Source: Hyposmocoma kahamanoa
Lineage: Eukaryota; Arthropoda; Insecta; Lepidoptera; Cosmopterigidae
DNA: 64,000 bases
Direction: 5' to 3'
NCBI RefSeq assembly: GCF_003589595.1
Contig: NW_020653719.1
Coordinates: 2,656,931-2,720,930 of the forward strand
Position numbers and translations under genes: made by a program. This document shows, in pieces, positions 39,701 to 44,900 of this stretch (its first letter is position 1; every line of letters starts with the position of its first letter). Below the pieces are notes generated by a model, which saw nothing but the letters and a program-made list of their open reading frames with translations, made no database searches and had not been told where the DNA came from.

Positions 39701-41175
39701 TGAAATTACAGGCACGTGGGACTTGTCAACTTATGTCTCAGGGTGATGGGCGCAGTAACAGTTTCCCTCACATTGTTGCGATTTAAAGTCCTGAGTGGCA
39801 CTATAACTGCTATGCATAGGCATATAGCATACCACCAGGCGCACGAATTGTTCGCCCCGTCATTTGGTATCATAAAAAAAAAGATCTCACCTGATGGAAG
39901 TGAAGATAAAGTCTAATACAACATGTACGCCTAAATAATGCCCATTCATTCTCGCCTTGAAAAGGCTCAAGTTATAGCGTTCAGGAAATAGCCGTTTCAT
40001 TGCGTATGGAACATCTTTTAACGTTACATTCATCTATGTCTATTTCAAGATATTCTTTCGTTACACTTCCTTTCATCTCCTAAGCCTCTATGCTAACAAG
40101 TCCCTGGAAAGAACCGTTTGGGAACTGGAATTTTCTAAATTTGTTTTATTCTGGGTGTTCCAAGCAGTGAGTGGCCCAGAGTGAATTTCATTTATCTATA
40201 AGGTATACATATTTTACGGTGTTTCAGGCACAATACGTAGCAGCATTGATAGCTAAGAAATTCGAGTTGCCATCACAAGAGGAGATGCTTAAGAAGTGGG
40301 TGCAGCACGCGCAATCATTACCTACTAAGAGAATGAAACTTGTAGATATCAATGTCATTGGCGATCAACAGGTACGTTATAAAATTTGTTTATCACTTCA
40401 GGTTCCGCCATTTCGTTAGATATAGGTGGCAACAATACACAATCACTATACATGTAGACTTGAAAATGCCCAAAATAACTATTGAACGTGCTGGATTATC
40501 GTAAATCAATGTGAAATTTCTTTTTTACTTATGTTTTCTGGTTGTAATACTAATTTTTAACCGACATCAAAAAAGAGGGAGATTCTCAATTCGACTGAAT
40601 TTTTTTGTATGTTACGCTGACATTTGTGAACCGATTTCGATAACTTTTCTGTGTAGTGGTCACATTCAAATTCGAAGAAAATATTCCACCTCTAATTGTG
40701 GCAAATTAGGGGATGATTATGATTTACAGGATTTCACCCACTTTCTCTTAGCGATTTCAATGAAACTTGGCAAATAGATAATTCCACAAATTTTAATAGT
40801 TATAATTATATCCGCCAAATAGTAGGTAAAACGGCCCAAAAACACTTATTTGACAGTACTGATATTCGTTGGGAAAACGCCATTTTTGTTATTGCCGGTG
40901 GCGCCAACTGAGTGAACTAAATGGATTGTGAAACCTGTACATCCTCCTAATCTAACTCAAATTATTTTCAGGACCAATACTTCGGGAACCTGACCAAAGA
41001 AGCTTCCATACCTCGCGTACCGCCTGTCTTAACAGAAATCAGGGACTTCAACGCGAAAATTCGTTTAGAAGACTTACTTAACTACAGAGATTATGACTAC
41101 AAATTGTTAAACGATTACAAGTATGAACGTTGGTACAATTATAGAGAAGACGATCCTTGCCCAATTGAAATTTAG
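3631..41175 (+). CDS. FMO-A: flavin-containing monooxygenase with signal peptide, 8 exons
   Basis: Exons are 3631-3705, 28431-28633, 33022-33160, 36982-37153, 37876-38148, 39293-39453, 40228-40371 and 40972-41175. They total 1371 nt (456 residues), every junction is GT-AG, phases are consistent and no stop interrupts the frame. Family knowledge: FMOs use FAD, NADPH and O2 to oxidise N or S atoms of xenobiotics. Visible motifs are the FAD-binding GAGYSG (residues 37-42), the FMO signature [11 protein letters not shown] (195-205), the NADPH-binding GAGPSG (220-225) and the CTGYEF segment at the exon 5/6 junction. Exon 1 encodes a hydrophobic leader, so the enzyme probably enters the secretory pathway. 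Length and the lack of a C-terminal membrane anchor fit insect FMOs (vertebrate FMOs have about 530 residues). In moths a secreted FMO, senecionine N-oxygenase, detoxifies plant alkaloids, but substrate cannot be read here. Intron 1 is 24,725 bp. FMO-A is convergent with FMO-B. Confidence 0.92.
3706..5340. other. FMO-A intron 1, first part
   Basis: AT-rich sequence with no recognisable gene. A less AT-rich patch at about 4370-4520 reads like a mobile-element remnant but could not be assigned. Confidence 0.4.
5860..6570 (-). mobile_element. hAT-type (ZBED5/SCAND3-like) transposase fragment
   Basis: On the minus strand, 6505-6149 encodes [20 protein letters not shown] and further residues typical of the middle of hAT-derived ZBED/SCAND3 transposases. 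After a stop, the same similarity resumes at about 6148-6030 ([12 protein letters not shown]). No BED finger or complete catalytic region is present, so it is a dead fragment. A hAT-like terminal motif, CAGGGGTTCCCAAAC, occurs at 5343-5357 and may be its 3' end. Confidence 0.7.
7407..8299 (+). pseudogene. JMJD4-like 2-oxoglutarate oxygenase, last two exons, frameshifted
   Basis: Exons 7407-7570 and 7658-8299 are joined by an 87-bp GT-AG intron. They encode [16 protein letters not shown], the iron-ligand motif [13 protein letters not shown], then [10 protein letters not shown] and [10 protein letters not shown]. These are hallmarks of the JmjC protein JMJD4, which in mammals hydroxylates a lysine of translation termination factor eRF1. 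The reading frame breaks at a run of seven A (7716-7722): one base is missing between GKK and WLLFPPGEE. No earlier JMJD4 exon was found upstream, and the segment lies inside intron 1 of FMO-A. I call it a 5'-truncated pseudogene. It could be a live gene only if the homopolymer is a sequencing error and distant exons exist. Its intron rules out a processed copy. Confidence 0.8.
8437..8787 (-). pseudogene. AMACR-like (alpha-methylacyl-CoA racemase) 3' end, frame-disrupted
   Basis: On the minus strand, about 8787-8690 reads [20 protein letters not shown] and DACVTSVV, the pre-C-terminal part of alpha-methylacyl-CoA racemase (CoA-transferase family III, peroxisomal or mitochondrial branched-chain lipid metabolism). 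It then hits a stop. A shifted frame continues with a [14 protein letters not shown] stretch. After a short duplicated patch around 8570-8600, the C-terminus [16 protein letters not shown] reads to a stop at 8437. Several frame breaks make it a relic. It faces the JMJD4 relic tail to tail with 137 bp between them, suggesting the two arrived together. Confidence 0.75.
9181..9360 (+). repeat. Dispersed repeat A, copy 1
   Basis: Begins ATATCAAGTGACGGGACGA and ends in AAGTCCCATGTGCCTGTAA. Family A is a roughly 300-bp, non-coding, probably non-autonomous element present in at least twelve places in this window. Confidence 0.8.
9721..9807 (+). repeat. Dispersed repeat A, copy 2 (5' third only)
   Basis: GACGGGACGAATAAGTCGTG through CAGTGCTACTCAGA; truncated. 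Confidence 0.75.
9815..9945 (+). repeat. Dispersed repeat C, forward copy
   Basis: A block containing GTTGAATCAATCGC, ATATATAGTAAA and GTGTGAAAACACGATTCC. It recurs in reverse complement at 15670-15815. Confidence 0.65.
10095..10870 (-). mobile_element. Mariner transposase relic
   Basis: The minus strand encodes [43 protein letters not shown] and [20 protein letters not shown]. These are mariner transposase segments around the catalytic aspartates (TGDETW and YSPDLAPCD). Stops and frame changes interrupt it, so it is inactive. A second fragment of the same family lies at 32372-32620. Confidence 0.85.
10907..12143. mobile_element. 1237-bp inverted-repeat element with 8-bp target duplication
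   Basis: The ends are inverted repeats: CATTGACCTACCAA then AAATGGACGTCGG on the left, with the matching complement at 12143. The similarity continues inwards to AAAAAGTGTCCG. The flanking octamer GTAGTATT is identical on both sides (10899-10906 and 12144-12151), as expected for hAT-type insertion. The interior has no transposase, so it is non-autonomous. It was inserted next to the mariner relic. Confidence 0.85.
11690..11713. repeat. Perfect 24-bp palindrome
   Basis: CAAGAAGTTTAT followed by its exact complement, inside the 1237-bp inverted-repeat element. Confidence 0.85.
12300..12425 (+). repeat. Dispersed repeat A, copy 3 (internal part, diverged)
   Basis: TTGCAAAGGTTTGAGTGACA through AAGTCCCGTGCGCCTGTAAT and an ACACTCTTAACC-like segment. 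Confidence 0.7.
12430..13245. other. FMO-A intron 1, no recognisable feature
   Basis: AT-rich, with only short frames; I see nothing assignable. Confidence 0.4.
13250..13455 (+). repeat. Dispersed repeat A, copy 4 (3' two thirds)
   Basis: Runs from CGCCCGTCACCCTGAGACAT through GGCGGCAGAAACAGGTAAGG to the 3' end CTGCTACTAAAA. Confidence 0.8.
14415..15365 (+). mobile_element. 5'-truncated LINE, reverse transcriptase C-terminus plus 3' tail
   Basis: From about 14423 to 14878 the plus strand reads [30 protein letters not shown] and [10 protein letters not shown]. This is the stretch after the reverse transcriptase domain in jockey/CR1-type LINEs. The 3' UTR ends in AATAAATCGACC followed by a TTTATC microsatellite tail (15261-15365), a common non-LTR 3' end. 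Only the last few hundred codons are present, consistent with 5' truncation on insertion. Confidence 0.8.
15261..15365. repeat. (TTTATC)n microsatellite with a 10-base gap
   Basis: Hexamer repeats on both sides of ten N at 15305-15314. It forms the tail of the adjacent LINE, and its true length is unknown. Confidence 0.9.
15670..15815 (-). repeat. Dispersed repeat C, reverse copy
   Basis: Reverse complement of the 9815-9945 block, with GGAATCGTGTTTTCACAC and GTGATTCAATCAACACTTTC as landmarks. Confidence 0.65.
16450..16620 (-). mobile_element. tRNA-derived SINE remnant
   Basis: On the minus strand an A-box-like TAGCTCAATCCT and a B-box-like GGTTCGAGTCAA are spaced as in a tRNA head, but the sequence does not fold as a clean tRNA. 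A related head lies at 45115-45235. Confidence 0.45.
17270..17520 (+). mobile_element. LINE (RTE-like) 3' remnant
   Basis: The plus strand reads [20 protein letters not shown], typical of the end of the endonuclease/reverse-transcriptase protein of RTE-type LINEs. It then decays into stops. Confidence 0.6.
17741..17965. mobile_element. Fold-back MITE, family D copy 1
   Basis: Inverted ends GAGCGGTTACACGTGTGCGA and its diverged complement enclose an interior rich in CGATGCAAACGCG-type motifs. About 225 bp, non-coding. Confidence 0.75.
18625..20280 (-). mobile_element. 5'-truncated LINE (jockey/CR1-like) with reverse transcriptase
   Basis: Minus strand order is [14 protein letters not shown] and [11 protein letters not shown] (20048-19860), then [20 protein letters not shown] (about 19770), then a long C-terminal frame (19585-18815) with [15 protein letters not shown] and [10 protein letters not shown]. 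The catalytic FADD box is destroyed by a frameshift at about 19670. The 3' end has ATTCAAAATAATCTTTATTT-type sequence. It is a dead insertion inside FMO-A intron 1. Confidence 0.85.
20283..20530 (-). mobile_element. LINE fragment, same family as 27.4-28.0 and 53-54 kb
   Basis: One minus-strand frame reads [14 protein letters not shown] and [11 protein letters not shown], matching the LPRFCSASGMF and AIIRKRTASLM segments of the 53 kb element. It is GC-rich compared with its surroundings and abuts the preceding LINE. Confidence 0.7.
20600..20652 (+). repeat. Dispersed repeat B fragment
   Basis: AGTTGAATTGAGAATTCGCC followed by TTTGAAGTCGGTTAT, the 3' end of family B. Confidence 0.6.
20655..20975 (-). 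repeat. Dispersed repeat A, copy 5 (near full length)
   Basis: Reverse orientation, from TAGTAGCTGTAGAGCTCCTT-side ends through CAGGCACATGGGACTTGTCA to GTCCTGTCACTTTATATTAT. One of the most complete copies. Confidence 0.85.
21000..21765. other. FMO-A intron 1, no recognisable feature
   Basis: AT-rich; I see nothing assignable. Confidence 0.4.
21768..21960 (+). repeat. Dispersed repeat A, copy 6
   Basis: TACTAAGTGATGGGACGAAC through CATGTGCCAGTAATTTCACC, ending in CGTCAAAACCGGA. Confidence 0.8.
21965..23260. other. FMO-A intron 1, unassigned
   Basis: AT-rich. It holds two direct repeats of a 19-bp unit (TCAGATAGTGCATAGACGA-like, about 22789 and 22838). No gene seen. Confidence 0.4.
23266..23401. 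mobile_element. Fold-back MITE, family D copy 2 (deleted)
   Basis: Left end GGTTAGACACGGTGATTTT and right end AAAATCGCCGTGTGTAACCG are inverted relatives of the 17741-17965 element. The interior has been shortened. Confidence 0.65.
23405..24400. other. FMO-A intron 1, no recognisable feature
   Basis: AT-rich; a short run of GAATT/GAATG pentamers near 24030-24060; no gene seen. Confidence 0.4.
24405..24610 (+). repeat. Dispersed repeat A, copy 7
   Basis: CCGAGTGACGGGACGACAAC, an internal deletion, then GGCGGCAGAAATAGGCGAGG and TATTTCCCTGGA. Confidence 0.75.
24614..24800 (+). mobile_element. tRNA-derived SINE
   Basis: The head GACGACCTCCGTGGTCGAGT and a B-box-like GGTTCCGTGTTCTATCCC, followed by a non-tRNA body, fit a lepidopteran-type SINE. 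Confidence 0.55.
25402..25536. mobile_element. Short fold-back element with 27-bp arms
   Basis: AATGTCCACTTGCACTAAAC is the left arm. The right arm is its complement with one mismatch over about 27 bases. The interior is about 80 bp and non-coding, which suggests a MITE. Confidence 0.75.
26292..26490 (+). mobile_element. tRNA-derived SINE, family S copy 1
   Basis: ACTGCCTCCATGGCCGACCG head, B-box-like GGTTTGATTCCTGG, a body with TGTGTATCCATGGCACCCGC, and a short (TTA)n tail. Copies in reverse lie at 29755-29975 and 37285-37455. Confidence 0.75.
26625..27095 (-). repeat. Dispersed repeat A, copy 8, interrupted
   Basis: A reverse copy split by a GC-rich insert. The left part ends at ACTGCAATTGTTATGGGCAG (about 26863) and the right part resumes at CATGTAAGCTTATCATTAGG (about 27043). 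Confidence 0.8.
26864..27042. mobile_element. GC-rich insert inside repeat A
   Basis: About 180 bp with GTAGGCCCTCCAGTCTGGAG and CCCCTGAGTCTTCCTATGCT. It interrupts the repeat A consensus exactly and has the look of a LINE or SINE 3' fragment. The family could not be assigned. Confidence 0.5.
27263..27376 (+). repeat. Dispersed repeat B, copy 1 (partial)
   Basis: AAAACCGACCTCAAAAGTAC through GAAACCGGTTATCGGAAAGT. Family B is a roughly 250-bp non-coding repeat ending in TTTTTTTGAAGTCGGT-type sequence. Confidence 0.65.
27440..28045 (-). mobile_element. 5'-truncated LINE, reverse transcriptase C-terminus
   Basis: The minus frame 28046-27570 encodes [35 protein letters not shown] and [11 protein letters not shown], then a basic tail. 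It matches the corresponding part of the 53-54 kb element closely in order. The 3' end at about 27440 has ATTCAAATTATTTATTTCTC. Confidence 0.8.
28098..28305 (+). repeat. Dispersed repeat B, copy 2
   Basis: AGGTAGATGATTTTCTTCAA through CAGTCGAATTGAGAACTTCC and TTTTTTTGAAGTCGGTCA. Confidence 0.7.
28431..28633 (+). CDS. FMO-A exon 2 (FAD-binding Rossmann motif)
   Basis: 203 nt after the acceptor GACTTTCAG. It encodes [16 protein letters not shown] (FAD GxGxxG), then VGGTW and the YTSMYKYLR end shared with FMO-B and FMO-C. Donor GTAAGT. The length equals exon 2 of both other copies. Confidence 0.93.
28662..29150 (+). repeat. Tandem direct duplication in FMO-A intron 2
   Basis: Two imperfect copies (about 28662-28890 and 28913-29150) share ACTTTTTAATTGCGGTAAA, ATATTTCATATTTAATTATT and ACAGTC-GAATGACTAATTTA in the same order. 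They begin directly after exon 2. Confidence 0.8.
29186..29385 (+). repeat. Dispersed repeat B, copy 3
   Basis: AACTGACTTCAAAAGTTTGT through ATTGAAATCGGTTAACGGAA to a GGGATCACTACTGAGGTACG segment. Confidence 0.7.
29755..29975 (-). mobile_element. tRNA-derived SINE, family S copy 2
   Basis: On the minus strand, CTGCCTCCGTGGCCGAACGG head, B-box GGTTCGATTCCCGGG, TGTGTCCATGGCACCCGCGA in the body, and a (TTA)n tail. The best-preserved of three copies. Confidence 0.8.
29980..31610. other. FMO-A intron 2, mostly unassigned
   Basis: AT-rich sequence with repeat B copy 4; no exon with FMO similarity and no other gene seen. Confidence 0.4.
30598..30845 (+). repeat. Dispersed repeat B, copy 4
   Basis: ATTTGCCAAGTTTTATTGAA, GGTGAAATCCAATAAACCAG and AGTTGAATTGAGACGCTCCT in family order. 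Confidence 0.7.
31612..32184. mobile_element. Fold-back element, family D copy 3 (long form)
   Basis: Left end GAGCGGTTACATATGGGCGA, right end GTCGCCGTGTGTAGACACTC. The arms carry GATGCAAACGCGATGCA-type motifs and their complements. At 573 bp it is longer than the other copies, with a unique interior. Confidence 0.7.
32372..32620 (-). mobile_element. Mariner transposase fragment
   Basis: Minus-strand [36 protein letters not shown] and IVTGGETWV, near-identical in order to the 10.1-10.9 kb relic. The catalytic motif reads TGGETW instead of TGDETW. Confidence 0.8.
33022..33160 (+). CDS. FMO-A exon 3
   Basis: 139 nt from the acceptor TTTTCCAG to the donor GTGAGT. Encodes residues 93-139, including [10 protein letters not shown] and [11 protein letters not shown], the conserved FMO segment after the FAD motif. 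Confidence 0.92.
33215..33620 (+). mobile_element. tRNA-derived SINE in FMO-A intron 3
   Basis: A-box-like TAGCCTAATGGTTAGACA, B-box-like GGTTTAAAATTCGG, and a body ending with GGACCCGTGCCCAGCAAAGA, a common lepidopteran SINE ending. Confidence 0.6.
34080..35700 (+). mobile_element. Degenerate jockey-like LINE
   Basis: Plus-strand pieces in changing frames: [32 protein letters not shown] and later [17 protein letters not shown] sequence. Many stops break it. It occupies FMO-A intron 3 and ends in AT-rich sequence. Confidence 0.75.
35818..36030 (-). repeat. Dispersed repeat A, copy 9
   Basis: Reverse copy from GTAGCAGTAGAGGTCCTTGT through CAGGCACATGGGACTTGTCA to ATCAGATCTTTGTGATTTG. Confidence 0.8.
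36035..36980. other. FMO-A intron 3, last part
   Basis: AT-rich; I see no gene or clear repeat. Confidence 0.4.
36982..37153 (+). CDS. FMO-A exon 4
   Basis: 172 nt encoding [10 protein letters not shown], then [16 protein letters not shown] and LDLFK. The last codon is split in phase 1, and the exon ends in the first half of the FMO signature (FxG). Confidence 0.92.
37285..37455 (-). mobile_element. tRNA-derived SINE, family S copy 3 (diverged)
   Basis: Minus-strand CTGCCTCTGTGACAGAACGG head and GGTTCGATTTCCTGGCC B-box region, in FMO-A intron 4. Confidence 0.7.
37876..38148 (+). CDS. FMO-A exon 5 (NADPH-binding motif)
   Basis: 273 nt, three fewer than in FMO-B and FMO-C. It completes the FMO signature with IIHSHYY, carries [12 protein letters not shown] (NADPH GxGxSG), and ends NVILCTG at a phase 1 donor. 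Confidence 0.93.
38195..38380 (+). mobile_element. tRNA-derived SINE in FMO-A intron 5
   Basis: CTGTAGCTCAGTTGGTAAGA gives a clear A box and GGTTCAGTCCTGTCC a B box. The anticodon arm and acceptor stem do not pair, and a body follows (GGCCGGATTTTTACCCAAAG), so it is a SINE rather than a tRNA gene. Confidence 0.65.
38605..38975. repeat. Dispersed repeat A, copy 10, snap-back form
   Basis: A forward copy runs from AAGTGACGGGACGAACAAGT to GGACGAACTCTTTG (about 38868). It then switches directly to a reverse partial copy (GGTGGCGGGCGCAGTGGCAG to GTCCCGTCACTTGATATTAT). Confidence 0.85.
39293..39453 (+). CDS. FMO-A exon 6
   Basis: 161 nt from TACAG to the donor GTATTA. Encodes [14 protein letters not shown] and [17 protein letters not shown], ending FDAQ, the FMO C-terminal domain segment. 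Confidence 0.92.
39600..39875 (-). repeat. Dispersed repeat A, copy 11
   Basis: Reverse copy in FMO-A intron 6, from TCCAGGGAAGTACTGTCACT to CGCCCCGTCATTTGGTAT. Confidence 0.8.
40228..40371 (+). CDS. FMO-A exon 7
   Basis: 144 nt, the same length as exon 7 of the other copies. Encodes [20 protein letters not shown] and ends IGDQQ before the donor GTACGT. Confidence 0.92.
40555..40790 (-). repeat. Dispersed repeat B, copy 5
   Basis: Reverse copy in FMO-A intron 7: ACCGACATCAAAAAAGAGGG through GATTTCAATGAAACTTGGCA. Confidence 0.7.
40972..41175 (+). CDS. FMO-A exon 8 and stop
   Basis: 204 nt after the acceptor TTTTCAG. Encodes [19 protein letters not shown], then a charged, tyrosine-rich tail ending CPIEI and TAG at 41173-41175. 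Confidence 0.92.
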   Translation, partial: DQYFGNLTKEASIPRVPPVLTEIRDFNAKIRLEDLLNYRDYDYKLLNDYKYERWYNYREDDPCPIEI

Positions 41176-41441
41176 ACGCAATTGTGATATCGGTAGATAC
41201 GACTAAAGCATGTACGAGTGTATGTGAGTAAGTTGATAAATTTGAAAAAAATTGTGGACATGTAATTATTTTAAAGGCGCCATTTCTTTAACATTTGTAA
41301 AAAATACTTTAAATACTCTAGTTACCTTGCCTTTGGTTAAGATTTTTTTTAAGTGTATAAAATATTAAGATAGAAATAACATTAAATTTAATATTACCTA
41401 TTATGGTTTATTACGTAATATTTTAAGGTGTAGGAATACTC

Positions 41442-41447
41442 AATAAA
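41442..41447 (+). terminator. Candidate FMO-A poly(A) signal
   Basis: AATAAA lies 267 bp after the stop codon, in the part of the 3' UTR that has a relic copy near 54.2 kb. Usage is inferred from position. Confidence 0.5.
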
Positions 41448-41732
41448 GACAACACTTCAAGCCAAGTTTTAAATATAATTGTCTAAGCTATTACAGCTAC
41501 TAAAATTCTTAATAATATCATATTTGTCACTGACATCATTGTTGAAAAAATAATTAATTATTATATTTTTAACAAATAATAAATTATAAAAAAATATAGT
41601 GAATGAATGAACTTTTCGATGTTTAGGTCTTAGGCTGCGTTGTACAGTGCGCCAACCAAGTTTTTAACACACAACTGCATGCAAAGGCATAACGTACGAA
41701 TGTACTAAATCGTACATTGTGTTGTGTAAATA

Positions 41733-41738
41733 TTTATT
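41733..41738 (-). terminator. Candidate FMO-B poly(A) signal
   Basis: TTTATT on the plus strand (AATAAA on the minus strand), 57 bp beyond the FMO-B stop. The corresponding site in FMO-C is at 55088-55093. Confidence 0.5.
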
Positions 41739-41794
41739 ATTTCTATTATTGTTCTACATTGTAAAAATAATTGTTTTTATAGGAACTAAATGTT

Positions 41795-41998
41795 TTACGG
41801 TTCGCAATGCAATTTATTACACTTCCCTTTCTCCAACTTTCTGGTAAAGGTTTCATCATCTATAATGGTATATACATAATCTCTAAATGTATAGAAATTC
41901 TCCAACTTGGCTTCCGTGTCCTTGATGCGTATTTTGAACATAACTGGAGGAACTCTCGGTATGCCGGACTCTCTTGTCAATTCCTCGTAATATTGATC
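41795..41998 (-). CDS. FMO-B exon 8 and stop
   Basis: 204 nt. DQYYEELTRESGIPRVPPVM through KCNKLHCEP and TAA at 41797-41795. Compared with FMO-C it lacks 15 bp near the end and terminates three codons later in the shared sequence. Confidence 0.91.
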   Translation of the reverse strand, partial: DQYYEELTRESGIPRVPPVMFKIRIKDTEAKLENFYTFRDYVYTIIDDETFTRKLEKGKCNKLHCEP

Positions 41999-44900
41999 CT
42001 GTAAATTAAATTATTCATTAAAAATATATCATCACTATCTAAATTACATGTTCAATTCAACTTGATAACAAAAGCAGTTTGTTAACAAGTAAAATACACA
42101 GGGTGTCTCGAAATTCAATGATAAGCCGGCACCAGAATGTTGCCCAGTTCGTAACAACCCTGAAAAAAAATATTTTAAAAAATCGGAGTAATTTCCTGTG
42201 CAATGAGCATTATGTTGAAAAATTACGTCGCTGTAGGTATTTATTCGGGATTATCATTATAATAAAAAAAATTTGAAAGTAAAATTCGCAAATTTCTAAT
42301 TTCTAAACATGGTAATGGTACCAGGACGTTTAAAATTTTTCAATAGAATATTTATTTCGCAAAAAATGACTTTTATTTTGTTTAAATATGTTTTTTCAGG
42401 GTTGTTATAAATTGGGCCGGTTCTGGTCCGTATTATCGATGATTTTTGAGACAACCTATATAAGCGGTGCTGCCAAATACAAATACGTACCTACTAATGT
42501 AAATATGGACACTTTATATGCATATATTATTAGTAGACACTTTAATGGCATGCGTCTCGCATTTTACTAATATTACTGTAGGGTTGAAACATTTTAAATA
42601 CAATATTACCTCATAGTGGTCCACGAAATGTATATGTGAAATAGGCTTGCCTTTAGATCGGATAGCTTCAACTCGTTTCTGCCAAATTTCTAACATTTTT
42701 TCTTTGGTTGGCAAAGTGAAATTTCCTTTGAATAATGCAGTTGCATACTGAGACTAAAAAAAACAAAGTTATGTACGTCATGCAATAGATACTAGGTGTC
42801 AGCAAAATTATAAAATAGACAAGAACGCCTTTCGTTTCAAGAACTTGGCGCCTATGCTACTGTACAGAATTATTTTTTATGTGTAGAAAGATACGAACCT
42901 GTGCATCAATAGCGATTACTAAACATGCTCGTACTAGGAGTCCCATGAAAACCATAGTAGGTTGGTGTATGTTCACCATGTAATTGTGTAACGGAGTCAA
43001 ACTACGCTTTGAGAGCGTCAATCCGCTTGTTTCGTCTATGAAAGGATAGTCGTACTCAAAACCTAAAAACATGCATAGGCAGATTTATTATGACTGAAGA
43101 CTACCACAAATTTTTTTAATATTTATTTGTACTCATTGACCTAGTAAGTCAATGTTATACCTTTAGAATAGTTGTACCCATATTTTATACATATGTTCTA
43201 AATTTAATATATTTAAATATATTAAATAATAAAAAAGAATAAAAAACTGAATTTTATCTACACACAACATAAACCCTCTATGATGTGTTCGAAAACCGCA
43301 AATTGCGACCAGCATAAAGATAACAAATTCTTCTAAAAATGCCCCTCATGCTTTCATGCCAAAAAAGTATTGACGTTGGCTCCGCCCAAATTTGTGAAAC
43401 AAATATATGCCTGAAGTTCGCGTGACATGCGACAGGAGATGTTGAATTTTGCTCATTAAAAGTATCAAATTCGTTTTAGCGGAAACTCTAAAACTAAAGG
43501 GATTTAAAAAAAATCCGTAGTGACAGTTGTCGATCATGCAAAAATATAATTAATTATCTAATTTTTGTCCTAATAACCTATAGCATTTCGAGGATAAATC
43601 GAAAAAATGTGAAAATTAGAGGTCATTTCGTGATTTTTATCTATCGAGGAAACTTTATTGTTTTATGTTTCTGATTAATGTCTATGCTTGAATATATCGT
43701 GTAGTTACTCATACAATATTTTATTTTTAACTTTAAAGTGGATATACCTCTCTAAAATGAAATCGAAGATTATGAATTTTTCCTATGCTCCCTCTTAAGT
43801 GTGAAAATGTTATTATTGCTTAGTATTAGCATCAAATTCGATTTTATTTACCACATTCAAATTTCGAACATGTCTGAAAAACAAAACAATTTGATTCTAC
43901 CTCAATTCTAATATCAGTCGAGATGAAGTTTTATTCGAAATGAAATGTCAATAACAAACAATTTTGACAAATTTCACACGTTACTTGATATCGAACGATA
44001 TGATAGTTGAGGCCGACTCTAGTTTGTTTAAGAAACTGAGGTTGCGGACATGCGTGAGAAAAGATTGCCGCCATTTCGCCAGTCGTAACATGCGGTTCCT
44101 GAATACATCATAAAGAGCTTATAATATGTGTACAGATAAAGCAGTGTATGTAACTGTACATAATTAGTCATTAAAACACTCGTGTGATGTTTTTATGAAA
44201 CCCACACTCGTATTTTAATGCCTTTCATTATGTAACAGTCACATAAACTATTATTATATGAGCTTTTTTGTAATATTTTTATTATTGTTTAAGCTTGTGG
44301 CTTGTTTAGAAGACAAAGTTTTGTATGTAACCAATATTGTGCAATAAACTGTTACAAGTACATTTTGATGGTCTTACTATCAATTGCATCCGATTCACAT
44401 TCATACAGTCTCCTTCCATGTCTGACAAGTTGTTTATTCCATTTATTAAACATTTACAGATATTTATATAAATGTTTGCAGAGTATTTTCCTAGTAACCT
44501 GTGATATTGATAATTTTTGTTGTTATAATTTTTTTGGGTGGGGGTTTTTACCCTGGTGGGACAATTGATACTATGTGTAAATAACGACGCAAATGATGCA
44601 AATCAAGTGATTACCTCATCACATCATTGAATTCTAAATAACACATATTAAATAAAATAAACATGGTACACATTAAAAAAAAATTGTGACTATTTCAGTA
44701 CCACATTTTTTCAAATGATACTGAACTTGGTTCTACAGAGCTGCATTATAAATCCTTGTTTGCTACGTATTTTAGTCTAACCTGTGCAATATATAACGTC
44801 GTCAAGATCTTCATAGGTCCCATCCACAAAAATCGCTCCATTCTCATTAAACTCTTTCACATCAGGCTTTTTGATGTAATTTGCGGGAAATGGTGTTCTA

